The notes: a model not told the origin generated them from the letters alone. A DNA stretch of 60,000 bases from Nymphaea colorata (GCF_008831285.2 NC_045148.1:16162802-16222801); one strand, 5' to 3'. Counted from the stretch's first letter, positions 33,552-45,473 are shown. A program made the numbers and translations.

Positions 33552-36304
33552 TTGAAAGCCAACAAGATGGTTGAAACTAGATCGCAAGCTAAGCAGACTC
33601 CTCAAAACGAGGCTTCATCCTCTGAACTCCGTCCAGAAACACTTGGCCTCCCAGCAATCGAGCCAGAAGCTTACTATATGTTTCGTTTGTTCATGGAGCG
33701 ATTTATGAAGGAGCAAGAAGAGCAAAAGGCTTTGATGGTTACTCCAGAGACGGATAATGAAAAGACTGCCAAGCAGAAAAGAAAGAAGAAAAACAAGTCT
33801 TTTGTTGAGGATGAAGACCATTTGAGTTCAGATTCGACAACTAGTAATGAAGAAAAACCCGAACTGTCTTCTCTCAAAAAGAAAAAGACAACAAAGAAAA
33901 ATAAAAAGGGAAAAGATGTTATGATAGAAAACAGCTCACCCAGTCCTATCACCACTGAAAGTTCGGAAGAGAAGCCCAAAAGGAAGAGAAAACCTACCAA
34001 GAAAGTAAAAAAGACAAAGAAATACATCACTAGGAGCAGCTCAGACAGTGAGAGTTCTGAAGAAAAAGTAAAGGAGATCAAGGGCAAAAAGAAAAAGACC
34101 AGGCCAGAATTGGTCGAATCAAGTGATAATGAAAGTCCGACTAAGCGCAGATTCTACGAAATGGAGAAAAGAATGAACAATCTTGAGCTTAGGGGGAAGG
34201 GGAAACGTTCATACTCATGTGAGGACTACTATCTTGGCATTGAAGGAGACGAAGACGTGAAAGGCTTGCCCAAAGAATTCATCAGATATGATGGAACCAC
34301 CTGTCCACACGTTCATCCTTCAACCTTTTTCAATCCAATCGAGCTTTGTTCCGATATTTTCCAAGAAGTCTTGAAGGCATTGCCGCAAAATGGTATAAAG
34401 AAAATATCAATCCAATCGAGCTGAAGGAGTTTGACAAGTTGATTAACTTGTTTGTTGAAAGATTTGAACAAAATGCTCCCATGGCTCCAACCCTCAGTAC
34501 CATTTGCAGTCTTCGTCAGAAACAGGAAGAAAAGGCTCGAGAATTCATCCAAAAATGGAGAATGCAATGCAATAAGATGAAGGAGCCCATTTCTGAGACA
34601 CAAGTCTTGTCACTCATTAGGAAAAATCTTGCCCAACCCTTGAAAAGTCTCATCCGCAATGCCCCGATCAAAACCTTTGCTGAGTTAATTGAACAAGCAA
34701 ACTCGATAGAAGAAGGGATTGAGGAAGGAGATTTTGATGGAATTATTGCTCCTAAGTACAAAGAAGATGGAAAGAAAGGAGGAAGGACGCAACTGCCTGC
34801 ACAATTCATAGCCAATGCTGGCATTAGAAAGGACCATGATAATAACTACAAGCATGACAAGGGAGTCAGTTTCAAGAAGAACACACAGTTTCTCAAAGGC
34901 GACGATGAAAGAAAGAACAAACACCCAGGTTGGAGCTACGACCGAAAATTCACTCCTCTGAGCCAGTCTCGGGAGAAGATCCTGGAATACCTTCTCGCCA
35001 AAGGAACTATCGTCTTGCCAAAAGTGTCAGAGCCTCCGAAAATGATGGGAGGAAATAAAGAAAAACTGTGCAAGTTTCATCGTACCCCTGGTCATGACAC
35101 TGAGGATTGTTTTGTTCTCAAAAATATTATTCAAGACTTCATCAACAAAGATCTCAAGATTTGTGATGATAGTACCCCTGAGATACTAAGGAATCCATTC
35201 CCTGACCACAGAAAGGCGGTAGTAGCCATGATCACTACAGTCACTCTACTTCCGTACCATCCACAAGAGCACATTCGACCTTATATTGGGAGCAGCTCAC
35301 ACAAAATCATGGTGGTAGACCAAGGTAAGGAACCTCTAGATTTCATTGCTATGATGAAAGGCAGGATAGAAAGTTTGCCCAAGAAACTTCCTATGATTCC
35401 AAAGACTTTTATCTTACAAGGCGACGAATCATCAAATGACTCCTCAGATGAAGATCCATGCTATTTGGACGTTCTCCCCTTGGAAGAGCGTACGGATGAG
35501 GGAGACTCAATTCAAGCTTCTAAAAATCAGTCAATTACCTTCTCAGAAAAAGACCTCTCAAAATGGGGATATTTCCATGAAGATGCTCTTTACATCGTTG
35601 TTCAGGTTAATGGGATGACAGTGCCACATGTTTTGATTGATGGAGGAAGTGGTTTGAATATTTGTCCTGATCTCACGGCTAAAACATTGGGGTTTCGTGA
35701 AAACGAATATCGTTCTGATAATACCAAGGTCTACGGATACGATGGCCGAGGCTTGAACAGCAAAGGTACCCTCGACATGAATGTGATCATTGAAAATACT
35801 AGCCATTGCATTGTATTTCATGTGGTAGACGTACCACCATCATACAACCTGCTTTTGGGACGACCTTGGATCCATCAAGTACGAGCGATCCCATCCACTC
35901 TTCATCAATGCCTAAAATGGAATTTTGGTCCATCAGTCATCACTGTCCGTGCTGAGGATCCGGTCAAGAGGTTGATGCAACATATGCTCCCTAGGCCAAT
36001 TGATCCGGTAGATGTACCGAGCATAAGAACAACAAAGGACAGACCTTTGGAAGAATGGATGCAGAACATGGAGATAGAGAAACCATTCGGGAATGCTTAT
36101 GCTATTTCAAGCAATCGTGCAAGTTACCAAGAACACCTATTGTATGTTCATTTCATGAAAAACCCCAAGGGTTTTCAGTTGCTTCTGAAAGGTGGCTACC
36201 GTCCATTCACTGGCCTTGGGAAAAATGAAGATGGCATCTTGCAACCGATTATCATATCTTTTCAGATGAACATGAGAGGACTGGGATATCATGAAGGAAT
36301 TTGA
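33552..36304 (+). pseudogene. gag-protease-G-patch region, frameshifted
   Basis: The first frame (33552-34424; probable start Met at 33567, MVETRSQAK) is a Lys/Ser/Glu-rich Gag N-terminus with many KKKK tracts. A frame change between about 34310 and 34346 leads into a 652-codon frame. That frame has FPRSLEGIAAKWYKENINP and a helical retrotransposon-Gag core, a zinc-knuckle-like CKFHRTPGHDTEDC (from codon 242), an aspartic protease motif IDGGSGLN with catalytic Asp at codon 432 followed by LLLGRPW, and a G-patch-like GYRPFTGLGKNEDG near codon 615. It stops at 36302-36304, about 200 bp before the RT frame. Gag would form the particle and the protease would mature the polyprotein. The frameshift makes it inactive as assembled. 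Confidence 0.85.
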
Positions 36305-36502
36305 AGAAGATCTTGGGGGCTGATAGTATTCACTTTTGTTTCAAAATCCTCCCATGAATTTTGTAATTTTGAACATCTTTTTGTCTCGTCTCATGAGAGA
36401 ACCCATTCTATGAACTAAGAACTTTTTTTTTATATATATGCAAATGCAAGTAATTTTTTTGTTGTCAATTTCGTCCAACTCTTTCCTTTATCCTCTTTAC
36501 AG
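36305..36502 (+). other. Candidate intron between protease and RT
   Basis: The gap between the gag-pro stop and RT ends in a T/C-rich tract and CTCTTTACAG (AG at 36501-36502) directly before GATGTCGG, a textbook plant 3' splice site. Ogre elements are known to splice an intron at this place. A GTATTC donor candidate lies near 36329, and donors inside the gag-pro frame are also possible. The same sequence recurs at 41319-41510. Confidence 0.55.
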
Positions 36503-36503
36503 G

Positions 36504-38790
36504 ATGTCGGAACTCAATATGTCTCAGTTTATTCTTTTTCCACGAAAGTCCCCCCAGAAAGCATTTATCGAACAAGCAGTCGGTGAAATGGAACGTATGG
36601 CAATACCCGAGTCAGAATTACTAGAATTCACTCAGATTCAGAAACAAGAGCATCCCTCATCTTTGGTGAATGATCCAATTGAAGAAATTAATATTGGAAC
36701 CAGTGAAGATCCTAAAATTCTTCAAATTGGCACCAGTTTGTCAGCGAATGAGAAGAAAAGATTGGTGGACTTTCTTATAAGTAACCAAGAAGCTTTTGCT
36801 TGGACTTATGAAGATATGCCAGGCTTAGACCCCCAATTGGTTGAACATCGTTTGCCCTTAAATCCTAATTGCAAGCCGATTAAGCAAAAATTGCGCAAGC
36901 TTGACCCTCGACTAGAAGGCCCTGTAAAAGAAGGACTAGAGGACTTGCTAAAGGCAAAATTCATTCGTGCCATCGATTACCCCGAATGGTTGGCGAACAT
37001 CGTGGTGGTCCCCAAGAAAAATGGCAAAGTTAGGTTGTGCATCGACTTTCGAGACTTGAACAAAGCCACACCAAAGGATGATTATCCTCTTCCAAACATT
37101 GATCTATTGATAGACAGTACTGCAGGCCATGCAATGTTTTCTTTCATGGATGGATATTCGGGATATAATGAAATCAAATTAGCAGTCAAAGATCAACTTA
37201 AGACCGCTTTTACTACACCATGGGGTACTTTTTGTTACACGGTAATGCCATTTGGGTTGAAGAATGCTGGAGCAACCTATTAAAGAGCCATGGCCGCCAT
37301 CTTCCATGACCAGATGCATAAAATCATGGATGCATATATCCATGACATATTGATCAAATCCAAGACAAGAGAAGATCACATTGAAACTCTTGCCCAAGTA
37401 TTCGAGAGGCTTTTACAGTACAAGCTTCGCCTGAATCCTCAAAAATGTGTGTTTGGGGTCGAGTCAGGCAAACTGTTGGGTTTCATGGTCAGTAAGAAGG
37501 GAATTGAAATGGATCTTACAAAAGCCAAGGCAATAATCGATATGCCACCACCTACCGATATCAAGGAGTTGCGAAGCTTGCAAGGACGAATCCAATCCAT
37601 CAGACGATTCATTTCCAATCTGGCCATGAGATGCGAGCCATTCAACCAGCTACTGAGGAAAGGTGTCAAGTTTGAATAGTTTGAATAGGGTTTTGAATGC
37701 CAACAGTCATTCGAAAGGATCAAGAAATACCTTCTAAATCCACCAATTCTAAAACCACCAACGTTGGGAAGACCACTGCTGCTTTACATCACAGTGAATG
37801 AGTCAGCATGTGGCGGCTTTTTGGCACAATATGAGGAAGGAAGTCGCATCAAATATGCAATCTATTACATTAGCAAGACTTTTGTTCAGTACGAAAAGAA
37901 GTACTCTCCAATAGAGAAAACTTGTCTGGCATTGGTTTGGATGTGTCAGAAGTTGAGACATTACTTATTGGCTTGTGAGGTCAAGATAATCTCCAAACTA
38001 AATCCTCTGAAGTACATCTTGGAACAACCATTCCTTAATGGGCGTATCGCAAAATGGCAAGTTCTATTGATGCAATATGATCTTGAATATGTGTCTCAAA
38101 AGTCAATCAAAGGACAAACAATTGCGGATCAGTTAGCAGACTTCCCTCAGTACGAAGAAATCAGAACAAATGATGAGTTTCCAGGTGAACATGTACTAAG
38201 ATTGGAAACGGTTTCGACATGGAAGATGTACTTTGACGGGTCCAGAAATGTGATGGGAGCAGGCATAGGCATCTTACTCATCACTCTAGAATGCGAAATG
38301 ATCCCGTACTCTTTGAAACTTGATTTTCCATGTACCCATAACATGGCTGAATATGAAGCCCTCATACAAGGACTTCGTTCTTTATTGAGTTTTCAAGTGA
38401 AAAGAGTGCATGCCTTCGGCGACTCTCAGCTTATTATAAACCAAGTGAATGGAGAATGGCAAGTCAAAGATGAAAAGTTGGTGCCATATCAAGAAATTGC
38501 TACCTCCTTAATCTGTCAATTCGAAGAAGTACAATTGGCTCACGTAAAGAGAGAAGGTAACCCTATTGCGGATGGCCTCGCGAGCTTAGGATCAACCATC
38601 ACTTTTCGAACCAATGAAGCAATCCGCTCTTTTGAGATTGGAAGATTAGAACACCCTGCTTTTGAAACGATGGCGCATGTTCATCATATCCAAGGGGGGA
38701 TACGCCTTGGTACCATGACATCAAAAGGTATATTGAAAGCGGAGAATTCCCGACTGAAATGTCTAAAAATGAACAAAAGCAATACAACGT
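36504..38790 (+). pseudogene. Reverse transcriptase and dual RNase H, inactivated (first copy)
   Basis: RT motifs seen: VRLCIDFRDLNKATPKDDYP, FMDGYSGYN (first catalytic Asp at 37149-37151) and MPFGLKNAGATY. The YVDD box instead reads YIHD, with His at 37341-37343. In-frame stops lie at 37281-37283 (TAA, where the family has Gln), 37677-37679 and 37686-37688 (TAG, at likely Trp positions). Then follow a gypsy-type RNase H with a non-Asp first position (LYITVNESACGGFLAQ) and an archaeal-type RNase H with MYFDGS, MAEYEAL, FGDSQLIINQ and NPIADGLA. Its acidic residues fall at codons 158, 196/198, 220 and 270 counted from 37764. Dual RNase H marks the Tat lineage. A further frame change lies at the G6 run near 38692. 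Confidence 0.88.
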
Positions 38791-39945
38791 ATGTCAGCAA
38801 GGTACTTTATCCTAGCAGGGGTATTATACAGACGTGAATTTAGCACTGAATACTCTCGGTGCCTTGATGAAGATGAGGCAAAGAAGTAATCGAAGAATCA
38901 CATCGAGGAGATTGTGGAGGCCATGTTGGTTACCAAACCCTCACCAAACAATAATTCGAGCAGGGTATTATTGGCATACCATGCAAAAAGATTGTCACCA
39001 ATTTGTCAAAAGATGCAAAGAATGTCAACTGCATGCTCCAGTAATTCATGCCACAGCATCTCACTTGCATTCTGTGACATCTCCTTGGCCGTTTTCAATG
39101 TGGGCCTTTGACGTAGTCGGACCGATATCCCCTGCAGCTTCTAACGGCCATAAGTATTTTCTTGCTGCAACAGATTATTTACCAAGTGGGTAGAAGTCGT
39201 CACACTTAGAACGGTGGAAGGACGTCATGTAGTGTCCTTCATTCACAAAAATCTTCTTTGCAGATTTGGAGTCCCTCATGATATAGTATCAGACAATGGA
39301 ACTCATTTCAAGAATGAAAGATGAGGCAGTTGTGCAGCAATACCACATCACGCACCATTTTTCAGTCCTTATTACCCCCAAGGCAATGGACAAGCAGAGG
39401 CTACCAACAAGATCCTGATCCGCATCTTGGAACGGACAGTAGAAACAGGAAGAGATTGCATGAAAAGATGCACAACGCTCTATGGGCATATCGCACCACT
39501 ATGAGAACTCCAACAAATGCCACTCCAGCAGAGCTAGTCTATGGAACAGAAGTGGTTCTACCATTACATGTGTTGAAACCTGCTTTTGAAGTTCGCTTCT
39601 TTCATACAGCTCCTCTTACTCAATATCAACAAAAATGCTAATGCAACTCGATTTGCTAGATTGAAAAGAGGCTAAAGCGGCTGAACATGCTGAAGCTTTA
39701 TCGCCAAAGGGTAGCCAGACAATTTGCCAAGTCAGTTATCGAGGACAGTTCAAATGAATGATTCGGTCCTACGATCTGCAGTGTACCTGAGAGGACGGCC
39801 ACGAGGCAAGTGGGCACCAAATTGGGAAGGCCCATATGTCATTAAGGAAGTTTTGCCCCACAATTCATACCGACTAATTGATGCTGATGGGGTGGAATTT
39901 GCCGATCCTGTTAATGCCCTTCACCTCAAGAAATTTTATGCCTAG
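38791..39945 (+). pseudogene. Integrase, frame-broken (first copy)
   Basis: Pieces of the HHCC zinc domain (CHQFVKRCKECQLHAP), the core (MWAFDVVGPISPA, SDNGTHFKNE and the NGQAEATNK catalytic-Glu motif) and the C-terminal domain (GKWAPNWEGPYVI, ending ALHLKKFYA) are all present but spread over several frames. Most breaks are single-base losses in homopolymers where the second copy has the longer run (for example near 38779, 38885, 39179 and 39321), so they look like consensus errors near a contig end. Confidence 0.85.
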
Positions 39946-40080
39946 TTCTCTTGTATTCATTTTCCAATCAATGTCAAACATTTGTGTTTCCACATCGACT
40001 ATTCAATCTAGATTCTTCCCAGTTGTAAAACATGACAATTACACTGGGGCATTTTTATTTTTATCGCTCAGGGCTTGAGA

Positions 40081-40370
40081 GCAACCCGTGCAGGTAAAGG
40101 GTTAAACCCGCAATATGAGGGCAACCCATGCAGGCAAGGGTTAAACCTGCAATGCTAGCCAAAGCAACCCATGCAGGCAAAGGGGTTAAACCTGTGCTAC
40201 AAGCCAAAGCAACCCACACAGTTAAAGGGTTCAACTTGTGATGCAAGTCAAGGCAACCCATTCAGGGGGGTTAAACCTGAATTTGAAATCGGCAAACCCA
40301 TGCAGGTAAGGGGTTAAACCTGCAATTTAAGCTCAAACAACCCATTCAAGTAAGGGGTAAAGCCTGAAAC
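40081..40370 (+). repeat. Seven-unit structured repeat array upstream of 3' LTR (first copy)
   Basis: Seven units of 36-45 bp start with CAACCC or CAAACCC. Each contains a left arm (TGCAGG, TTCAGG, CACAGT or similar), a loop with AAGGGGTTAAA, and a complementary right arm (CCTGCA, CCTGAA, CTTGTG). Arm bases change in pairs between units. The leading AACCC is also complementary to the loop GGGTT. The array follows the integrase end and precedes the PPT. Confidence 0.85.
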
Positions 40371-40463
40371 ATCTCTATGAAAATATCTTGCTTGAAAAAT
40401 TTGTGGCGTTTATCTTTGTCACTAAGCACGGCTAACACCGGCTTATTAACAAAGAGGGGCATC

Positions 40464-40753
40464 TGTAATCACCCCAAATTTTTCTAAAGGACTATGATGT
40501 TTTATCCAATGCGAAATTCAAATTTAGGCACAAGATTTCCAAAATACTACTCTCAGATCCAAATTAAATCCAAAATAGAACTCTCAGATCCAAATTAAAT
40601 CCAAAATACTACTTTTAGATCCAAAACCAAGTTCAGATCCAAATCAATCATTTAAGACCGATTTGCCCTCCTTTTGACCAAAAAACCTCCTTTTAGGGTG
40701 ATTTTAGTCTTTTTCAAACAAGACCGATTTGCCTCTCCTTTGACCAAAAAACC
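40464..40753 (+). repeat. LTR start cut off by the assembly gap
   Basis: Begins TGTAATCACC after a PPT-like AAAGAGGGGCATC, as the 3' LTR does, and runs into the second 69-bp unit before the N's. It shares GCCTCTCC in unit 2 with the 3' LTR rather than the 5' LTR. It is most simply the truncated start of the same 3' LTR. Confidence 0.85.
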
Positions 40754-40853
40754 NNNNNNNNNNNNNNNNNNNNNNNNNNNNNNNNNNNNNNNNNNNNNNN
40801 NNNNNNNNNNNNNNNNNNNNNNNNNNNNNNNNNNNNNNNNNNNNNNNNNNNNN
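40754..40853. other. Assembly gap (100 N)
   Basis: Exactly 100 N's, the conventional length for a scaffold gap of unknown size. Confidence 0.99.
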
Positions 40854-41318
40854 CCATCATACAACCTGCTTTTGGGACGACCTTGGATCCATCAAGTACG
40901 AGCGATCCCATCCACTCTCATCAATGCCTAAAATGGAATTTTGGTCCATCAGTCATCACTGTCCGTGCTGAGGATCCGGTCAAGAGGTTGATGCAACATA
41001 TGCTCCCTAGGCCAATTGATCCGGTAGATGTACCGAGCATAAGAACAACAAAGGACAGACCTTTGGAAGAATGGATGCAGAACATGGAGATAGAGAAACC
41101 ATTCGGGAATGCTTATGCTATTTCAAGCAATCGTGCAAGTTACCAAGAACACCTATTGTATGTTCATTCATGAAAAACCCCAAGGGTTTTCAGTTGCTTC
41201 TGAAAGGTGGCTACCGTCCATTCACTGGCCTTGGGAAAAATGAAGATGGCATCTTGCAACCGATTATCATATCTTTCAGATGAACATGAGAGGACTGGGA
41301 TATCATGAAGGAATTTGA
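40854..41318 (+). pseudogene. Protease/G-patch 3' fragment (second copy)
   Basis: Resumes in mid-gene at the point equivalent to 35837 and repeats the protease end and G-patch with single-base losses (for example near 40917, 41166 and 41276) that shift the frame. It has no 5' part. Confidence 0.88.
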
Positions 41319-41511
41319 AGAAGATCTTGGGGGCTGATAGTATCACTTTTGTTTCAAAATCCTCCCATGAATTTGTAATTTGAACATCTTTTGTCTCGTC
41401 TCATGAAGAACCCATTCTATGAACTAAGAACTTTTTTTTATATATATGCAAATGCAAGTAATTTTTTTGTTGTCAATTTCGTCCAACTCTTTCCTTTATC
41501 CTCTTTACAGG

Positions 41512-43756
41512 ATGTCGGAACTCAATATGTCTCAGTTTATTCTTTTTCCACGAAAGTCCCCCCAGAAAGCATTTATCGAACAAGCAGTCGGTGAAATGGA
41601 ACGTATGGCAATACCCGAGTCAGAATTACTAGAATTCACTCAGATTCAGAAACAAGAGCATCCCCATCTTGGTGAATGATCCAATTGAAGAAATTAATAT
41701 GGAACCAGTGAAGATCCTAAAATTCTTCAAATTGGCACCAGTTTGTCAGCGAATGAGAAGAAAAGATTGGTGGACTTTCTTATAAGTAACCAAGAAGCTT
41801 TGCTTGGACTTATGAAGATATGCCAGGCTTAGACCCCCAATTGGTTGAACATCGTTTGCCCTTAAATCCTAATTGCAAGCCGATTAAGCAAAAATTGCGC
41901 AAGCTTGACCCTCGACTAGAAGGCCCTGTAAAAGAAGGACTAGAGGACTTGCTAAAGGCAAAATTCATTCGTGCCATCGATTACCCCGAATGGTTGGCGA
42001 ACATCGTGGTGGTCCCAAGAAAAATGGCAAAGTTAGGTTGTGCATCGACTTTCGAGACTTGAACAAAGCCACACCAAAGGATGATTATCCTCTTCCAAAC
42101 ATTGATCTATTGATAGACAGTACTGCAGGCCATGCAATGTTTTCTTTCATGGATGGATATCGGGATATAATGAAATCAAATTAGCAGTCAAAGATCAACT
42201 TAAGACCGCTTTACTACACCATGGGGTACTTTTTGTTACACGGTAATGCCATTTGGGTTGAAGAATGCTGGAGCAACCTATTAAAGAGCCATGGCCGCCA
42301 TCTTCCATGACCAGATGCATAAAATCATGGATGCATATATCCATGACATATTGATCAAATCCAAGACAAGAGAAGATCACATTGAAACTCTTGCCCAAGT
42401 ATTCGAGAGGCTTTTACAGTACAAGCTTCGCCTGAATCCTCAAAAATGTGTGTTTGGGGTCGAGTCAGGCAAACTGTTGGGTTTCATGGTCAGTAAGAAG
42501 GAATTGAAATGGATCTTACAAAAGCCAAGGCAATAATCGATATGCCACCACCTACCGATATCAAGGAGTTGCGAAGCTTGCAAGGACGAATCCAATCCAT
42601 CAGACGATTCATTTCCAATCTGGCCATGAGATGCGAGCCATTCAACCAGCTACTGAGGAAAGGTGTCAAGTTTGAATAGTTTGAATAGGGTTTTGAATGC
42701 CAACAGTCATTCGAAAGGATCAAGAAATACCTTCTAAATCCACCAATTCTAAAACCACCAACGTTGGGAAGACCACTGCTGCTTTACATCACAGTGAATG
42801 AGTCAGCATGTGGCGGCTTTTTGGCACAATATGAGGAAGGAAGTCGCATCAAATATGCAATCTATTACATTAGCAAGACTTTTGTTCAGTACGAAAAGAA
42901 GTACTCTCCAATAGAGAAAACTTGTCTGGCATTGGTTTGGATGTGTCAGAAGTTGAGACATTACTTATTGGCTTGTGAGGTCAAGATAATCTCCAAACTA
43001 AATCCTCTGAAGTACATCTTGGAACAACCATTCCTTAATGGGCGTATCGCAAAATGGCAAGTTCTATTGATGCAATATGATCTTGAATATGTGTCTCAAA
43101 AGTCAATCAAAGGACAAACAATTGCGGATCAGTTAGCAGACTTCCCTCAGTACGAAGAAATCAGAACAAATGATGAGTTTCCAGGTGAACATGTACTAAG
43201 ATTGGAAACGGTTTCGACATGGAAGATGTACTTTGACGGGTCCAGAAATGTGATGGGAGCAGGCATAGGCATCTTACTCATCACTCTAGAATGCGAAATG
43301 ATCCCGTACTCTTTGAAACTTGATTTTCCATGTACCCATAACATGGCTGAATATGAAGCCCTCATACAAGGACTTCGTTCTTTATTGAGTTTTCAAGTGA
43401 AAAGAGTGCATGCCTTCGGCGACTCTCAGCTTATTATAAACCAAGTGAATGGAGAATGGCAAGTCAAAGATGAAAAGTTGGTGCCATATCAAGAAATTGC
43501 TACCTCCTTAATCTGTCAATTCGAAGAAGTACAATTGGCTCACGTAAAGAGAGAAGGTAACCCTATTGCGGATGGCCTCGCGAGCTTAGGATCAACCATC
43601 ACTTTTCGAACCAATGAAGCAATCCGCTCTTTTGAGATTGGAAGATTAGAACACCCTGCTTTTGAAACGATGGCGCATGTTCATCATATCCAAGGGGGGA
43701 TACGCCTTGGTACCATGACATCAAAAGGTATATTGAAAGCGGAGAATTCCCGACTG
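41512..43756 (+). pseudogene. Reverse transcriptase and dual RNase H (second copy)
   Basis: The same sequence as 36504-38790, including the three in-frame stops, the YIHD box and the G6-run frame change. It has extra single-base losses in the first 1 kb (near 41664, 41700, 41802, 42014, 42161, 42212 and 42500). From 42764 to 43756 it agrees with the first copy, including the FDGS, MAEYEAL, GDSQL and ADGLA RNase H motifs. The shared stops are therefore genomic, whereas the private indels look like consensus errors. Confidence 0.88.
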
Positions 43757-44954
43757 AAATGTCTAAAAATGAACAAAAAGCAATACAACGTATGTCAGCA
43801 AGGTACTTTATCCTAGCAGGGGTATTATACAGACGTGAATTTAGCACTGAATACTCTCGGTGCCTTGATGAAGATGAGGCAAAGAAAGTAATCGAAGAAT
43901 CACATCGAGGAGATTGTGGAGGCCATGTTGGTTACCAAACCCTCACCAAACAAATAATTCGAGCAGGGTATTATTGGCATACCATGCAAAAAGATTGTCA
44001 CCAATTTGTCAAAAGATGCAAAGAATGTCAACTGCATGCTCCAGTAATTCATGCCACAGCATCTCACTTGCATTCTGTGACATCTCCTTGGCCGTTTTCA
44101 ATGTGGGCCTTTGACGTAGTCGGACCGATATCCCCTGCAGCTTCTAACGGCCATAAGTATTTTCTTGCTGCAACAGATTATTTTACCAAGTGGGTAGAAG
44201 TCGTCACACTTAGAACGGTGGAAGGACGTCATGTAGTGTCCTTCATTCACAAAAATCTTCTTTGCAGATTTGGAGTCCCTCATGATATAGTATCAGACAA
44301 TGGAACTCATTTCAAGAATGAAAAGATGAGGCAGTTGTGCAGCAAATACCACATCACGCACCATTTTTCAGCTCCTTATTACCCCAAGGCAATGGACAAG
44401 CAGAGGCTACCAACAAGATCCTGATCCGCATCTTGGAACGGACAGTAGAAACAGGAAGAGATTGGCATGAAAAGATGCACAACGCTCTATGGGCATATCG
44501 CACCACTATGAGAACTCCAACAAATGCCACTCCAGCAGAGCTAGTCTATGGAACAGAAGTGGTTCTACCATTACATGTGTTGAAACCTGCTTTGAAGTTC
44601 GCTTCTTTCATACAGCTCCCTCTTACTCAATATCAACAAAAAATGCTAATGCAACTCGATTTGCTAGATGAAAAGAGGCTAAAAGCGGCTGAACATGCTG
44701 AAGCTTATCGCCAAAGGGTAGCCAGACAATTTGCCAAGTCAGTTATCGAGAGACAGTTCAAAATGAATGATTCGGTCCTACGATCTGCAGTGTACCTGAG
44801 AGGACGGCCACGAGGCAAGTGGGCACCAAATTGGGAAGGCCCATATGTCATTAAGGAAGTTTTGCCCCACAATTCATACCGATTAATTGATGCTGATGGG
44901 GTGGAATTTGCCGATCCTGTTAATGCCCTTCACCTCAAGAAATTTTATGCCTAG
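43757..44954 (+). pseudogene. Integrase, two overlapping frames (second copy)
   Basis: The frame at 43759-44424 carries the zinc domain (SHRGDCGGHVGYQ, CHQFVKRCKECQ) and the first two catalytic Asp motifs (FDVVGP, SDNG). The frame at 44337-44954 carries NGQAEATNK (catalytic Glu), HALW/AYRTT-type sequence and the C-terminal GKWAPNWEGPYVI and KKFYA. The break falls at a CCCC run near 44383 where the first copy has CCCCC. Integrase joins element cDNA to host DNA. Apart from this break the domain is well preserved. Confidence 0.88.
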
Positions 44955-45089
44955 TTCTCTTGTATTCATTTTCCAATCAATGTCAAACATTTGTGTTTCC
45001 ACATCGACTATTCAATCTAGATTCTTCCCAGTTATAAAACATGACAATTACACTGGGGCATTTTTATTTTTATCGCTCAGGGCTTGAGA

Positions 45090-45380
45090 GCAACCCGTGC
45101 AGGTAAAGGGTTAAACCCGCAATATGAGGGCAACCCTTGCAGGCAAGGAGTTAAACCTGCAATGCTAGCCAAAGCAACCCATGCAGGCAAAGGGGTTAAA
45201 CCTGTGCTACAAGCCAAAGCAACCCACACAGTTAAAGGGTTCAACTTGTGATGCAAGTCAAGGCAACCCATTCAGGGGGGTTAATCCTGAATTTGAAATC
45301 GGCAAACCCATGCAGGTAAGGGGTTAAACATGCAATTTAAGCTCAAACAACCCATTCAAGTAAGGGGTAAAGCCTGAAAC
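45090..45380 (+). repeat. Seven-unit structured repeat array (second copy)
   Basis: The same array as 40081-40370 with a few substitutions, three of which weaken pairings (in units 2, 5 and 6). It ends about 80 bp before the PPT. Confidence 0.85.
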
Positions 45381-45458
45381 ATCTCTATGAAAATATCTTG
45401 CCTGAAAAATTTGTGGCGTTTATCTTTGTCACTAAGCACGGCTAACACCTGCTTATTA

Positions 45459-45469
45459 ACAAAGAGGGG
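45459..45469 (+). other. Polypurine tract
   Basis: ACAAAGAGGGG lies four bases before the 3' LTR start. It is the expected plus-strand primer site. The equivalent lies at about 40449-40459. Confidence 0.75.
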
Positions 45470-45473
45470 CACC

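Noticed and set aside
40754-40853. Frames running through the N gap
   Set aside because: They contain only undetermined residues and join unrelated contig ends.
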